The notes: generated by a model from the letters alone, not told the origin. Numbered from the stretch's first letter, positions 34,191 through 46,559 are shown. The stretch: 64,000 bases of DNA from Thysanoteuthis rhombus (GCA_963457665.1 OY735201.1:30077841-30141840); one strand, 5' to 3'. Numbers and translations: made by a program.

Positions 34191-35624
34191 TTTATGACCA
34201 ACCAGCTTTCCATAGAATAGTTGTCTGCATTTTTTTTTACATACTGGGAGTCAAAGTGGGAAACAGACGGGGGTGCGGAGTAAAAGTAAGAAAACGAGAG
34301 AGGAAACAGGAAGATATTAATTGTGGTTACCAGAGATTTTTTACTATTTATAAAATAAAATAGATAAAAGAAAAAAAGATGAAAAATATACTATAAATGA
34401 CACATATATTAAAGAAACATATAATATAAGAGGTGGGGTCCAGGATCATTTTAGGTACCTTCCAATTTTTTCCATACATCCATTTTGTGCAGATGCAGTC
34501 AGTGTTTATCTCATAATCATTGATTATTGTTGTAGACTGTAATGTACCTTATGGGATATTAATGGAGCTATAATTATTGGGTTCATAGTTGGATTTGGGA
34601 TTATGTTATATCATTTGTATGTTGGGTAAAACAATATATTCCACCCAAAATCTGGCCGACTTACAAGCAGTAGCTATGAGAATACAATGCTACAATGAGA
34701 TGCCCATGTTGACAATATCAAATGTTAAATGTGAATCAGACAAGGACAATTAACTTTCAAAGACAGTCTTTATAATGGATTAAAGTCACTACAATAGAAC
34801 TATATTGATATAATTGAACTGTGTAACAAGTGAAAATCTGAGCCCATTGCAAGAGTTTTACAGGAGGTAAAAGCCTTTTGAAAAGCCACTAGTAACAACT
34901 GAAAATTTAAGTGCATAATAGTTTTTCTTTCTGACATCCAAATGCAACTAAAAACATCCAAATTGACAACATTGGAGCGCAAATAAAAAAGAGTATGACT
35001 CATTTTATTGCTTTTGGGTTTGAATGACCATACATCTTTCCCTATATTTTTCAGATAGTGGTATAAATGGTAGTTAGTCATGCTGTGATCTCAGAGCACA
35101 ACTGGCAATATTTCCATGCTTGGGAGATGACGATGAATTTTGAACTATATACCTTAATTGAATAAACTAAAATTTAAAGAAACAAAATTGATATCTAGGA
35201 ATTATTTGATGGCTGTGAAGTGCACACCCTGAATATACACCCCTGGTCTTGTCTTATCAGCAGATTGCTTTATCTGCTGAAATATACAGTGATAAAATCA
35301 AGAGGAGAACAACTACAAGATATGAGCAAATGAAAAAAAAATTAGCCACAAGCCAATTATAAAGTGCAGTTTATGAAAGAAACAGAAATGATAACGAAGA
35401 ATGGATTTGCAAGAGACGTTGCATTCAATAGAATGAGAGAAGAAAGGCAAAGTAATTAGTTCGCCTCTTTTTCGAACATCCACATGAATAGATGAAAACA
35501 GCAAAGTAGTTATTTTCAATGCGCACAAAGAATCGCAGTTGAGGACATTTTAAAAGGAAAGTCTAGACAATTTGACTGTTATTTGGAGCCTTTAACTATC
35601 CATTTTATGATGTTTAGAAGGAAA
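34191..35624. other. No recognisable gene
   Basis: Only chance ORFs (up to 93 codons on minus at 34800-35081). No element ends recognised. Confidence 0.5.
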
Positions 35625-35677
35625 AGCACACACATGCTGTAAGCAACAAATGATAAAACACACACACACATACACAC

Positions 35678-35777
35678 GCTCTAAGCCACAATGCATGCAG
35701 ATGCTCTGAGCAACAACGCAGACAAATGCTCTAAGCACCATTGCACATAGACATTCCAAGCAACAAACGACAAGATA
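35678..35777 (+). repeat. Minisatellite, 25-bp unit, 4 copies plus decayed edges
   Basis: Units GCTCTAAGCCACAATGCATG.., GCTCTGAGCAACAACGCAGA.., GCTCTAAGCACCATTGCACA.. and ATTCCAAGCAACAAACGACA.. start at 35678, 35703, 35728 and 35753, each exactly 25 bases apart. Related sequence (CTGTAAGCAACAAATGAT before, CTAGCAACA after, to about 35870) shows the array was once longer. Confidence 0.88.
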
Positions 35778-35964
35778 CACACACTCTGAGAAAGAAAAAA
35801 AAAATGCTCAAAAGAAAAAAAATGGCCCTAGCAACAGGAAAAAAAAATACACTAGCAACAAAAATAGGAAACTTATTGCATCATGACTACACCTTATTTT
35901 TGAAATTTTAGACAATATGCCAGCCTGGGTACCAGAACTGATTATTTGAGACAGGGGAAGAAAG

Positions 35965-36245
35965 AAAGAAAAAATCCTTCATCTAAAATTATCTAAAAAT
36001 AATAACAGCTCAAGACTTGGGCATTATTTGTCCAAAATGATCATAGAGACCCCCCAAAAAACACTTTAAAAAAACTTTTTAGATGGTGCCTAATGGTGTA
36101 GTTAGACAAATTTTCAAGGTTGCAGCCCCAAAAATATGACCAGAAGCACCTGAACACACACATAGATAGACACATTGGCTGGTTGGTCAAGCCATTGACA
36201 GGGCAACAGGAATTTGAAAATTCAACCTTGGTTAACATGGATACC
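35965..36245 (-). repeat. Dispersed repeat B, copy 1 (reverse)
   Basis: Plus-strand landmarks AAACTTTTTAGATGGTGCCT, TTTTCAAGGTTGCAGCCCCA and AAAATATGACCAGAAGCACC are the reverse complement of blocks at 43195-43430 and 48520-48835. Also shares TCATAGAGACC and CAAAATGATCAT with the 48.7-kb copy. Non-coding. Confidence 0.7.
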
Positions 36246-37247
36246 TAAATAAATGTTGTGAATTTATAAACTTTAAGAACTGAATTAAGATGACAGGATA
36301 AAAAATAAAGGAAAATTAACCTACAAAAGCAATAAAGCTCAGAGGAAAATATTATTCAAATTCTTACATAACCAATAACGGAGAAAAGGATATTTGAGGA
36401 AAATGCTGTCTTGCAGAGGTAAGAAAGGGCAACATATTTTTACTAAGCTTAGTTCAACACAAGGTCACAACAATGAAGCTCTTACAGTGAGACTTACTGA
36501 ACACATAATGATTTTGTTGCCTTTTTCCATATGATTGTTTTCAAGCTAATAAATTCAATGATCACTCTATTGGTACTTTCAGCGGGAAGAATCTTCTGTT
36601 TGGTCAGTTACCCTCTGAAACATATGGTTCTCAACAACTATGTTTGCAAGAGTCCTACACTGTGAAGCAATGTTCTAGTGAGACTCGCTAACTATAGTAG
36701 GTACCCTTCATATATCTATTATCCAAGCTAAGTCTGGTACAAGGCCCAAACATAAAGTACACAATGAGAATTCAACTTGGTATACTAGGAATGGTCTTGT
36801 AAGATTATGTTGCGAACAATCATTTGATCGCAGGCACACTATACTACTAGCTACCTATATTAAGTTGTTAGTCATGAAATGTTTCTTTACATCAGACAGA
36901 ATAATGCTAAAAGTGAAAGATTTACTAATGTAATTGCATTCATTAGCAGATTCAATGTAAATAGAGACATGATTTGTTATTATTGGAGGTTTTTGAGCTT
37001 CAGGTGACAGAATTGATGGATAACGGGGATAACGTAATAACTCTTCTGCGTAGAACTTAACATTAAGAGCAAACAGTCATCGTACACCAGTCCCAACTGA
37101 AACAAAATAACAACATGTCTTCTATCTCCATCAGTGTTCATTCAGCCATCTGAACTTATTGTTGCTGGAGTAAATTATGATATTTTAGAGAATCTGTGAT
37201 AACATCCTTTCAATATTCCATATTAGTGGATCAGATAACAGTAAAAT
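36246..37247. other. No recognisable gene
   Basis: Nothing identifiable in either strand. Confidence 0.5.
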
Positions 37248-37710
37248 CATGCACATTATGATACAAGCATGGAATTTGGTGCATTTGTTCTCCAGATGGT
37301 TCTGATCAAATCTGCCCAATTTGCCACTTGAAAATCAAAAATGACATTTTTAAGTTGTTTGGAACTGGAAAATCCAAGGTTTGCACATGACATGATATAT
37401 CATTGGAAAGAAGATTCTGTCAGATTTCCAACATGGTATCTTTTCAATTTCTGTCTGTTGTGTAAAAGGAGTTACGCATAAAAACGTGATTAAGTTAAAA
37501 GATACACCATTGAAAAGCTAACAAAATTCTTTTGCGAATGATAATTCATGTCATCCGTACAAACATTGGGTTATCCAGTCCAAAACAAGTCAGTAAAGTC
37601 AAATTGGCGGCCATCTTGAAAAATCAGGCAGATTTTATCTCAACCATCTGAATTTCAGATTTTATCTCAACCATCTGAATTTCATGCTTGTATCATAATG
37701 TGCAATTCCC
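37248..37710. mobile_element. Fold-back MITE with ~90-bp inverted arms
   Basis: The left arm GCACATTATGATACAAGCAT (from 37251) is exactly inverted at the right as ATGCTTGTATCATAATGTGC (to 37705). Pairing continues inward: CAGATGGTT then GATCAAATCTGCCCAATTT on the left against the inverse of AAATCAGGCAGATTTTATCT and CAACCATCTG on the right. Within the right arm a 27-base unit CAGATTTTATCTCAACCATC.. is tandemly duplicated (37629-37683). The loop of roughly 270 bases is non-coding. Superfamily not assigned. Confidence 0.75.
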
Positions 37711-38061
37711 TCCAAATATTGATTTTATCTTCTCCACAACATAGATCCTCTTTCAATCTATGGTAGCTGCCATCCCCATCATTTCCTGATCTCGATAGTA
37801 GCCAGAAGTATGTTCAGAAGTGCTAGATCACAAACAGTTGGACTATTCTTATATTCACTAGATTCAAATATTCTCTTGTAGGTAAACAAAAGTTAATTAC
37901 AAAAGAAGCAGCCATAGAGCATTGATCAGCAACCGAACCGTACAAGCCATTGTTAGTGAACTTATGCATCACTGGATACTCAGCACGCGTATTTCTGAAC
38001 ATGCTAATGTGTGTCTGTACATGGGTAAAATTAGTCAAGATATGAACTCCAATTATCTTTT

Positions 38062-38099
<38 letters not shown>

Positions 38100-38872
38100 A
38101 CTGTAAGTGGAATTTCATTTTCTGGGCAATTGTGCAGAAAAGCTTAAACATACTAGTTTCAAAATCAGGACTTTCATTCCTACTTGACTGTTACAATCCA
38201 CTTGGTTTTTTCTAAATCTCAAGCTATGAGATTTAAAATCTGATTTTTAAAATTTATGATTGAAATTGAAATGCACACACTGGAAAAAAAAGAACAGAAA
38301 ATTCAAGAGTTTAATTGTAAAGCAGAAAAGAATGACAAAGCAGAAAAGGAATAATTTTTTGTAAATACTATCTTCAAGAAACTTAGTGAAAATTGATGTT
38401 TTTTTCCATCAGATAAAAATCAATTTGTAAAGACAAACTATTCAATAATTGAACAACCATAGCATCAAATTTTGAAGACATGTAAAAGAATTCAATCAAA
38501 GAATAAATAAGGTCGGAACAAATTCTATTTATGACATCACTGGTGTTTTCCATTAAAAAACACCCAAAATAAAGTAAAAAGAAAAAAAAGAATATCTAGA
38601 AATTTCCAGATTCAGAAGAATCTAGATAGTATTAATAAACCTGTCAAAATGAAGCCCCCAATAAGTCAAAAGAGATTTTTTTCAAAAGAAAAAGAAAAAA
38701 ATTAATATTTTTAGAAAGGATCTCGGGTAGTACTGATGCCAATTTTAGAGTCTGCAGACAAAATAGTATAGCCCAGCCTAAATAATATTTAGACAAAGAA
38801 AAATTTCCAGTAACCTCCACTGTCAAAGATCACTGCTTCTCACCAGCTACTCTTTTTAGAAACCATCAACAT
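37711..38872. other. No recognisable gene; (TA)n at 38064-38095
   Basis: A clean 32-base TA microsatellite lies at 38064-38095; the rest holds chance ORFs only. Confidence 0.55.
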
Positions 38873-39230
38873 CAGTTTCTTTAGTTTTTGAGTGATTCTG
38901 GCTGTATTTATCATGCATACAAGCCACACCAATGAAGTTAGAAGGCTGAAAATTTCAACCTTTACTCCTTTTGAGGTTTGTTAAATTTCCCCTTCCACAC
39001 AGGTTCAATTTACAATCCAAGATTATGCTAAATTGGTTCCTCATTTTTTTCCCCAGCAGCATCCACATTTTTTTTGTACTTTTTAGACATTCAACAAGAG
39101 GTGAGAGGAGTAATTTATTCATTGATCCTGCCTTTTACCAATGTCTTAATTCAACATCCAAAACATGGCCTACTGCCAAAAGATGTTGGCCACATGGCAG
39201 TTTCTACTATGTGACTAACCTGACTTCTCC
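38873..39230 (+). repeat. Dispersed repeat A, copy 3
   Basis: TCAGTTTCTTTAGTTTTTGA, GTGATTCTGGCTGTATTTAT, ATGCATACAAGCCACACCAA, TGAAGTTAGAAGGCTGAAAA and TTTCAACCTTTACTCC, followed by CCCAGCAGCATCCAC and, at the end, TTTCTACTATGTGACTAACC. The best-preserved core among the plus-strand copies. Confidence 0.65.
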
Positions 39231-39254
39231 CTGCCCTTAATATTTATGGAACCT

Positions 39255-39440
39255 GCCATCATTCTCAACCTTTTGGGTAATGGCACATTTGAAGAGGGCC
39301 ATAAACTGAAATAACAATAAATTAATTTCTCTATTTGTTCATGTCATTTTCCCCGTTTGGCAGGAAGCCCTCAAAAGTGATTAAAAATAAAAATGAAAAT
39401 AAAAATTTTAAAAAGTTTGAAAATGGCTGCCCTACAGCCA
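39255..39440. mobile_element. Possible small hAT-type MITE
   Basis: The left side ATTCTCAACCTTTTGGGTAA and the right side AAAAGTTTGAAAATGGCTGC (inverse GCAGCCATTTTCAAACTTTT) resemble paired hAT ends of the TTCTCAACCTTTT type. Terminal CAG and the target duplication are not identifiable. Confidence 0.3.
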
Positions 39441-40184
39441 TGGCTGTAATCCAGACCAAGCTAAGCTTAGTAAGTGTCAGAGATTTCACATAAAAAGTAG
39501 CTCAGGACCTTAGGCAATCTGCATTCTTTTCCAAGAGCACCAAAATCTTGTGCACTTAAAAACTTTGAAAGCATGTAACTTGTGTATCTGGTCATGTATA
39601 ACTGAAACTGACAGGACAACACAACCTCTAAATTCATATACACTATGATTCAGCAATGAAGTTGCTTAAAGAATGCTAAAACTTAATAAAACCCGATGAA
39701 CCACAGGTAGGATTTATCAAATGAACATGACAAAACTTTCATTCACTCTAATATATATTCATATCATAAAGTACTAACATATGTGCATGTCAGCCTTGGA
39801 ATGTGAGCTTGCTCAACCAGTAAGATATCAGAGAAAAAAAAGCAAAGGCATATTCGAGATCAGCCGATCATAATTTATCTACGACGCACATATCAAAGTC
39901 GAATTTTTTCAAAAATGACCTGTTGAACTTTATCAAAAATAAACCATCGATTTTAGGGGTCTGTGTTTGCAATTGCATAATGCAAAATGATTTTAGCACT
40001 AAAGAAATCAGTGGGAGCAACAATACGCCAGAGTTTAGAAGTATGGTTAATACAATCAGCGGACAGAGTTCAGACCCGTTAGAAAAAATTTTCCTTTTTT
40101 TTCTTTCAGTTTCACATGCTTTCAATTTATTAGACCCCTAAATTTTCTGGATAACTGTCAATTTTGAGAAAAGATATTTGGAGT
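39441..40184. other. No recognisable gene
   Basis: Overlapping open frames of 72-85 codons on both strands at 39868-40141 match nothing recognised. Confidence 0.45.
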
Positions 40185-40255
40185 TTCTATAAGAGGGTGT
40201 TCTATTTACAATGCAACTATGATGCTTAACTGCACCTTTACTTTCTTTTCATCAC
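40185..40255 (+). repeat. Repeat C, dispersed partial copy
   Basis: AGAGGGTGTTCTATTTACAA, TGCAACTATGATGCTTAACT and GCACCTTTACTTTC match the second half of the tandem unit at 13362-13915 in the same order. Confidence 0.65.
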
Positions 40256-43190
40256 AGATTACCATGGATGTGAATTTCTCCTTGCATCAGTGCTAATACC
40301 AGTTTGGTAGGATCTTTTCCAGAATCTAACCCTAAACTGACAAGAAAACATATTTTTCTCAGAGAAAAAACAATAAACCTAATCTGACCTTAATCCAAAT
40401 CCAAACATAATAAAAAATGGGCACAAATTAAATCCTGTTGTCCGCTTTGACATGCAAGCTACTAATGCCAAAAGCGATCAAATGAAAACTAGGTTTTCAG
40501 AAAAATTAATCTTTTATGTTAGAAGAGGGGCTATGCATGCCTGACTGGGGTGTTTTTATGCAATCTTATCGAAATATCATTTGCTTTCCAGTGCTGTCAT
40601 GTTTGAAGAAGTTTTTTTCCCCAAACAATGCCAAGTATCTTAGCTAGTATATAACTGAATATCTGCATATTCCAAGTTATATACCACAGTTTTGTACCTT
40701 GGAAGCTAAAAATTGGCATAAGGGTATATCTTTCCAAAGCCAAGGTCATAGGCCATGTGACTTTTTCTGTGTATGGTAGTGGATTGAAATGTTTTTTTAC
40801 CAAATTTATTTCATTAAAAAAGAAAAAAAAAAATTATTTATAAAGATTTAAAGTAAAATTGATTATGACTATATGTATTCAGAAGAGAGCTAATGACAAG
40901 ATTAAAATTTTCAATGATGATTTGCATTCCAGTAAAGATGGTCAGCATCTTTTTAAAATTGAAACAAAGTTTAGTCAACCCATATGATAGTATCAAAGAA
41001 ATCATGTGATATTTTGTACTTCAGCTAGTTACTACATATAATAATGACACAGCAAATTTTGGTGCTAGGGAAGGGGAAATTAATCAGGACGATCGTATTT
41101 TAGTATTGATTGCATTTAAATGAAGCCAAAGTCTTGGCATTTTTTTTATTGCTATGAACTGACTTTACAGTTACTCCCACTCTTCTATTTAGCTTTAGAC
41201 AATTTCTGCATTATGTTTTTTGGAAAAAGATTTGATGATGAAACACTGAATTTTGCTATTATTTTCATCTGAAATTCGTTTTGAGCCAGTATCTGCTCTC
41301 ACAATCAGCATACTGTGCACTAAAAGAAGAAAGGAATTGCCAGTGCTCAGAACCTACAGCAAGCATCACAGACAGAATAGGACTAGTATATGTATGGTGT
41401 ACTATATTTGAATGCATACGAGTTGCCACCTTCTTTTTTCTCAAGAAAAAAATGGCACAAAAATGAAACAAAACTTTTGTTATCAGTCAAAACGAGTTAG
41501 AAAACTGTGTGATAAATGAGAGAAATTCAGAGAAATGTTGGTTTCTTTTCTTGATTCACTGCTGAGATAAGAAGAGTCTTATATATCATCAAATACAGTG
41601 AGTTCATTGCTAATAATTTTACTGTAGGAATTTATTGAAAATCAGGAAGGATGTCAGTGGTCAGGAATTAAGGTATGCATTATTGAGAGAACAAGGATAT
41701 TTTATGTATATTATTATTTCAATAAATCTAATGTGAATTCTCTATGTCATAGGTTCAGGAGAAATATATCCAAGATACTATAGTGAGAAATAGTTTATTT
41801 GCGAGTTTAAAAGGCCATGCTATACACTGCTAACATTATGGCACCCACAAGTGCAGCTAGCCTGCAAAGAACCATTTTTATATCTGTGAAAATCAGATTT
41901 AGCAACAGAACAAGCCTTTGCCTTTGTTCAATCTTAATCCCAATATGTAAGCCAACCGCCCACTCAACAGCAATACAAACCATTCATATTCCTCCAAGAC
42001 AAAACCACAAATATTAAAGAGTATCAAAAGTGCTTCTATTTTTCACAGTATCAATATCAACAGAAGACCAAGAATTCAGAGTACTAATCACAATGAAATG
42101 AAAGAATATTTTCCCTACACCTCACAGAAAAAAAAGGGTCATTTAAACATCTTTCTCACTAGACTGGTTTAGGGGAAGGAATATCAAAGTGATCTTTCAA
42201 AACATTCAAGGCATTGAACGTCAATACAAAACTGTAAATTATTCAGTGAATTCTGTGAACCCATAAGATGGAATGCAACTATCAAGTCATATTTGAACAA
42301 ACAGAAGTCCAGAATTAAGATATGTGAACATAAACATAACTCTTTAATGAAAAACCAACAAGAATACATGTAGCAAGACGAATTCACTGGTAATGCATTT
42401 ACAAATTCATGTATTCATCAAGTAAACAATACCTTCTTTGACTAATAAAACATTTGTGATAATACATTTATATAAGAGCACAATATTTTCAATTTTGTTA
42501 GTAAAATAATTCATATATCTTTCCTAGTTTCATCAACATTTCCTGAATTACAATGGTTTACAATTAAACATCTTCCTTCTTAGGCAGCTTTAGTATGTCC
42601 AAATGGCCACTTAGGGAGAGTGGGTGGGTCAAGTGGTCCAAAATAATTCATCCAATTTTATCTCACAATAACTGGAAACCTATATTTTAGGCAATTGTTG
42701 TTGCAGCAAAGGTTTCCTCTGTACCATTGTCTACGAGTCAGTTCAACAACAAAAATTGTCTGTTGAATAGTGCAGGAATACCCATCTTCAGAGTGGTGGG
42801 GCAGTTCAACATTATAAGGACAGTTATTAAGTTCTGAAATTCCCTAGGAGCAACACAGCACTGAACAGGTATTTGAATGATAGCCTACTCAAGTGGGTCA
42901 TATATAGGGTTACCACACATGCTTTTTTCTAAACAGAAATATAAAGCCCCTTGAAATGTCCGCATTTTTTGGTTTTCAGTGTTTTGCTACATACACAACT
43001 AAGATCTCACTCATTTCGGTGTGGTGATCAAGGCTATGAAGTGCGCAGATTTTTTGAGTTATCTGTCAAGAAACAATGAGTTTTTGTCAGAAGTAGCCAG
43101 CCCTTAGAGGTATACCTAAATGGGTAGTATGCAACAGAATTATTTTAATAAATTAATTTTGTAATAAAGATTAGATTTTGTTTCATCTTG
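40256..43190. other. No recognisable gene
   Basis: Almost 3 kb with only short chance ORFs, A/T runs and no element ends that I can identify. Confidence 0.5.
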
Positions 43191-43194
43191 AAGT

Positions 43195-43430
43195 ATCTTC
43201 CATTGTAATTGATAGTTCTCCTTTTCCATTTGCACATCTGGTAACCAAAGTCTCATCGAATCACTGTAGCTCCACAAATAGCCTGCCCAACCAACCAGCC
43301 AAGTGGGATACCAATTGTCCTCTCTTTGCTCGTCTGCATCTCTGGGTGATCCTGGTCACATTTTTGGGGCTAATACTTTGAAAACTTGCATGAGCACACC
43401 ACTAGACACCATCTATATTTTGAAACAAGG
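43195..43430 (+). repeat. Dispersed repeat B, copy 2
   Basis: CTCTCTTTGCTCGTCTGCAT, CTCTGGGTGATCCTGGTCAC, ATTTTTGGGGCTAATACTTT and GCATGAGCACACCACTAGAC align with 48590-48700 and with the inverse of 36060-36180. Confidence 0.7.
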
Positions 43431-43660
43431 TGATTTTATTTTCACAACATCTGAGTTTGTAGGAATGATTCATTCATTATTTTTGGAAGGTTCAAGATAT
43501 TCTGTGTCTCAGTAGTTTAATATTCTACTTCGTAGTTAGGCATCTGGATTGCGTATTTATTGGAACTTAGAACTGGCACACACAGCTACAAAGTGCAGTG
43601 CAGCTCAGGCCTAACTGATAACATTTGCATCTTCCATGGCATTCCTTTGTTCATCTGCAT
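43431..43660. other. No recognisable gene
   Basis: Short spacer between repeat B and the fossil reading frame that follows on the minus strand. Confidence 0.5.
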
Positions 43661-43664
43661 CTCT

Positions 43665-44650
43665 TGCCTTGCTATGCCTATCCTGAGGCGGTAAGATTCA
43701 AGTACTGTGGCCTACATACAGTTGTCTGACTCCATACGAATCTTGCCTGGAAAGCAACGTGTTTTGCATATTGAAGGAGGGCGTCTTGAGCTGGTGGAAT
43801 AGTTATATGTTCATTGTTCCCTTGCAAACAAGTCTAATTATTCTTCGTTAGTTCCTGTAGTAGCATATTGATATGCAGACTTAAGAGAAGTGTCACCGAT
43901 GACTGGTGGGTGTCGGCTAAGTTTTGCAAAAATGGCTCTAGTCTGATCATACACATTCAATGTGTCTCAAGCAGACTTTTTTCCTTTGCCTCATAATGCT
44001 TACACTACCGCAACCATATCACAACCACTTAAAGCGTGGAAGAAAAGTATTCCTCTTTTCTTTTTTTTTTTCAAGTAAAGAGCAGATCTCGTGAATAGGT
44101 ATTCATTTCAGGCTTCATTCTTGGCCAAAGGCAATACAGTTTGGCTTTTTAAGAGATGAAAAATATGATCCTGTAATTATGATCGCATCTGTGTTATTAG
44201 CTTTAATTACCAGTACCTTGTTGTCATTTAGAACTGTATCTTTTGTATGCACAAACATTTTAGTATCTTCCTCTTGACGAATACTGGGAAATACATTGCT
44301 TAGACACATTGCTTGATTGGACTGTGTATTGTCTCCTTTGGTCACAACGATCGTATTTGTTGTTTGCATAGCAACAATTTTGTTTGCTAGAAAATGAAAG
44401 AGCTCCATTTTGTTTATGCTCTATCACAGAGTTACGCCTATTACCGAGTGTTTTGGTGAAGTCTGTCACCCTCCTTCTCCTTCCCTGTCCTCGCCGCAGC
44501 CGTCTGAGTAAATGGAATGTAAACATCAAAAACTATATCTGAGCGTTTATACTTTGCAGCATAGGCCTTTACAGCAGGAATAACATCTTGCGCGGGAACT
44601 TTATAGTTGAACAGAAGCTGATTTTACACCTTAAACATTACTTCCTACAA
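43665..44650 (-). pseudogene. Fossil of a recurrent animal protein family (EADT/FHA.TGCD type)
   Basis: The minus strand encodes, in order, AQDVIPAVKAYAAKYKRSD with IVFDVYIPFTQ (about 44630-44515), RVTDFTKTLGN, ELFHFLANKIV (about 44405-44370), QEEDTKMFVH (about 44275-44245), NNTDAIIITGSYF (about 44215-44160), FHALSGCDMV (about 44045-44015), GKGKKSA, a segment like IFAKLSRHPPV (about 43925-43890) and a decayed LLQHAKRAAFQAG-type end near 43770. This order matches a protein that I recall as recurring, often in many copies, in cnidarian, mollusc and insect genomes: EEADTRM, NDTDVVVIA, FHAFTGCD, GKGKKSAW, LFARKQRP and LLQHVKRAAYQAG. Its biochemical role is not known to me. It is probably carried by a mobile element, and I cannot say which. 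Several breaks; not a working gene. Confidence 0.7.
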
Positions 44651-44854
44651 CCAACATTCCATGCTGTTAATGTTAACAATTGTCTACACGACCTAGTAGA
44701 CTTTTAATACGACAATATCTTATTATTTTCCAAATTTTATTCTTGGATGAAGTACTGCAACATTATTATTAACTTTGACTAGTTTTTACCTTCATCCTCT
44801 CGATTGTAAACGGGGAAAAGGTATAAAATTAGCTTCCATTTAACTATAAAGTCC

Positions 44855-45095
44855 TTGTGGCTGGATGGCTAAAAGCAGCCTGGCGTACACTTGACTCCCT
44901 CAGGCTAGAGGGTGTGAGTTCACTATTCAATGTGGGCTAGCTCTTTATTTTCCAAGCAAGCCGTTTAATCCTTACTGGAGGATTACGGTCCCTGATTCAA
45001 AGTTACGATAAAAACATTAGGATGAGGGTGAAAACAAGCCAAAATCAACAATACTGTTATGGCTGTTTCAATCAGACACTAAAATGGTGAAGGAT
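44855..45095 (+). repeat. tRNA-like SINE (third family)
   Basis: GTCCTTGTGGCTGGATGGCT carries an A-box-like TGGCTGGATGG (about 44860-44870). After CAGCCTGGCGTACACTTGAC comes a B-box-like GTGTGAGTTCACTATTC (about 44921-44937). A-to-B spacing is somewhat long, like tRNAs with a variable arm (Leu/Ser). The body beyond 44950 has no second copy in this window, so its length is a guess. Confidence 0.5.
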
Positions 45096-45315
45096 ACAAG
45101 TATGATATGATGCCACTAATGTGGATTATCTTTATTATGAATCCATCAAATTATTAAATCTTATTGTAAATTGCTTAAAGGCCATTGTAAGCTTGATGTT
45201 AAGTCGTTCCCTTTGTATAACCACGCAGTATCGGGGATGCAGACCACACTATAATGAACCCCATTTTATCGGGGACACCCGTACCAATATAATATATATA
45301 TCTGTGATTTGTACT

Positions 45316-45317
<2 letters not shown>

Positions 45318-45372
<55 letters not shown>
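45318..45372. repeat. (TA)n microsatellite
   Basis: TA alternation with one CATA interruption. Creates tyrosine/isoleucine open frames on both strands that are not genes. Confidence 0.97.
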
Positions 45373-45373
<1 letters not shown>

Positions 45374-45549
45374 GTAGTATAAATCAAGTTTGCAATATAT
45401 CATAATATAATATAAAGCAATGTCTGATATGTGATGGATTTATTTCGTAGAGTGCTCAATACATTCAACTTTAAACTCTTTGGGCCAGAAGAGGGCAGAA
45501 ATATAAACATGTTCATGTAGCGAATCTACTTTCTCCTATATATTTTCAA

Positions 45550-45640
45550 ATATATATATATATATATATATATATAGATATATATATAGATATAGATATA
45601 TATATATATAGATAGATAGATAGAGATAGAGATATATAGA
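45550..45640. repeat. (TA)n/(GATA)n microsatellite
   Basis: TA run that passes into GATATATA and then GATAGATAGATAGAGATAGA. Confidence 0.97.
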
Positions 45641-45688
45641 CATGTATATATAGATTTGTGCATGCAGCATATATAGATCATATAGATC

Positions 45689-45745
45689 TTTCTCTTCCTG
45701 GTCGCAAGTTGACACAACATGACATCATGGCTTCACTCTATTCAT
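45689..45745 (+). repeat. Short dispersed repeat pair, copy 1
   Basis: CAAGTTGACACAACATGACA then TCATGGCTTCACTCT corresponds to 46447-46503 (TCAGTTGACACAGTGTGACA, TCATAGCATTGCCACTCT). About 57 bases; origin unknown. Confidence 0.5.
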
Positions 45746-46446
45746 TTCTCCCTCTCTCTCTCTCATTCATGTCTGAAATTGAAATGTCTGGAATAAGAAA
45801 AAACTGAAAAATTCACAATAAAGTTAACTCCAGGAGTTTGAGAGAAATTGCTCCTTTCTTTAGAATATTTCAGAAAAAGATTAATTGTCATCCATGGGAA
45901 AATTAGATATTTAGTTTTATCATTTAAAAGAGAAGATTAAGAATAAAAAAATAAATGATTAGTTAAAAAGTTGGAAAAAGAATAAGCTACTGCTCTTGCC
46001 TTTAGCTAGGTGATGATCACAGAAAAAAAAAAAGGTCTGAATTTACAACGATGTAGTGACTAAATGCATATTGAGTCCTGCTACTAAAAGACTATTCTGA
46101 AGGGGAATTCTTAAAAAATCAAAAGTCTATGTTTCCTACTCATTGAGCAGAGCGAATGAGTAAAATTTCAAGTTTCTACTATGGATGATCCTGCAAGGTC
46201 CAGATAGAATGATAAGTATAAATACCAGAACACAAGAATAACCTAAACCCAGCAATATTGATCAAACTAGTCTGTTGTGGGTTGCAGTGATTGATACTAT
46301 ATTTGCCATAATATAAGATGCACTCTTAAACGAAAATTTCTTAAGAAACTATGCAAATATTGCACTGTCCCCTACGCTGGTAGTATGACTTTCTACCAAA
46401 GCTTGAAATGGATAGTTATGGGGTTTGATCCCTCACTTTCTTTCTC

Positions 46447-46503
46447 TCCCCAGTGATCAGTTGACACAGTGTGACATCATAGCATTGCCACTCTTTCTTT
46501 CAA
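46447..46503 (+). repeat. Short dispersed repeat pair, copy 2
   Basis: Partner of 45689-45745, 758 bases apart in the same orientation. A TATAAGATGCACTCTTAA segment at about 46312-46330 resembles pogo-type termini and may be the edge of the same unit. Confidence 0.5.
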
Positions 46504-46559
46504 ATACTGTTGTAAACCATGTATTTTATAGGCTAGCAAATACAGTGCGACACTTGGAA

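Noticed and set aside
33596-34220. Plus-strand frames of 61-100 codons
   Set aside because: Antisense shadows of the LINE C-terminal tail.
35678-35777. CRISPR-like array
   Set aside because: Units are contiguous without unique spacers and the genome is eukaryotic; it is a minisatellite.
45121-45720. Open frames of 62-94 codons on both strands
   Set aside because: Produced by translating (TA)n and (GATA)n repeats.
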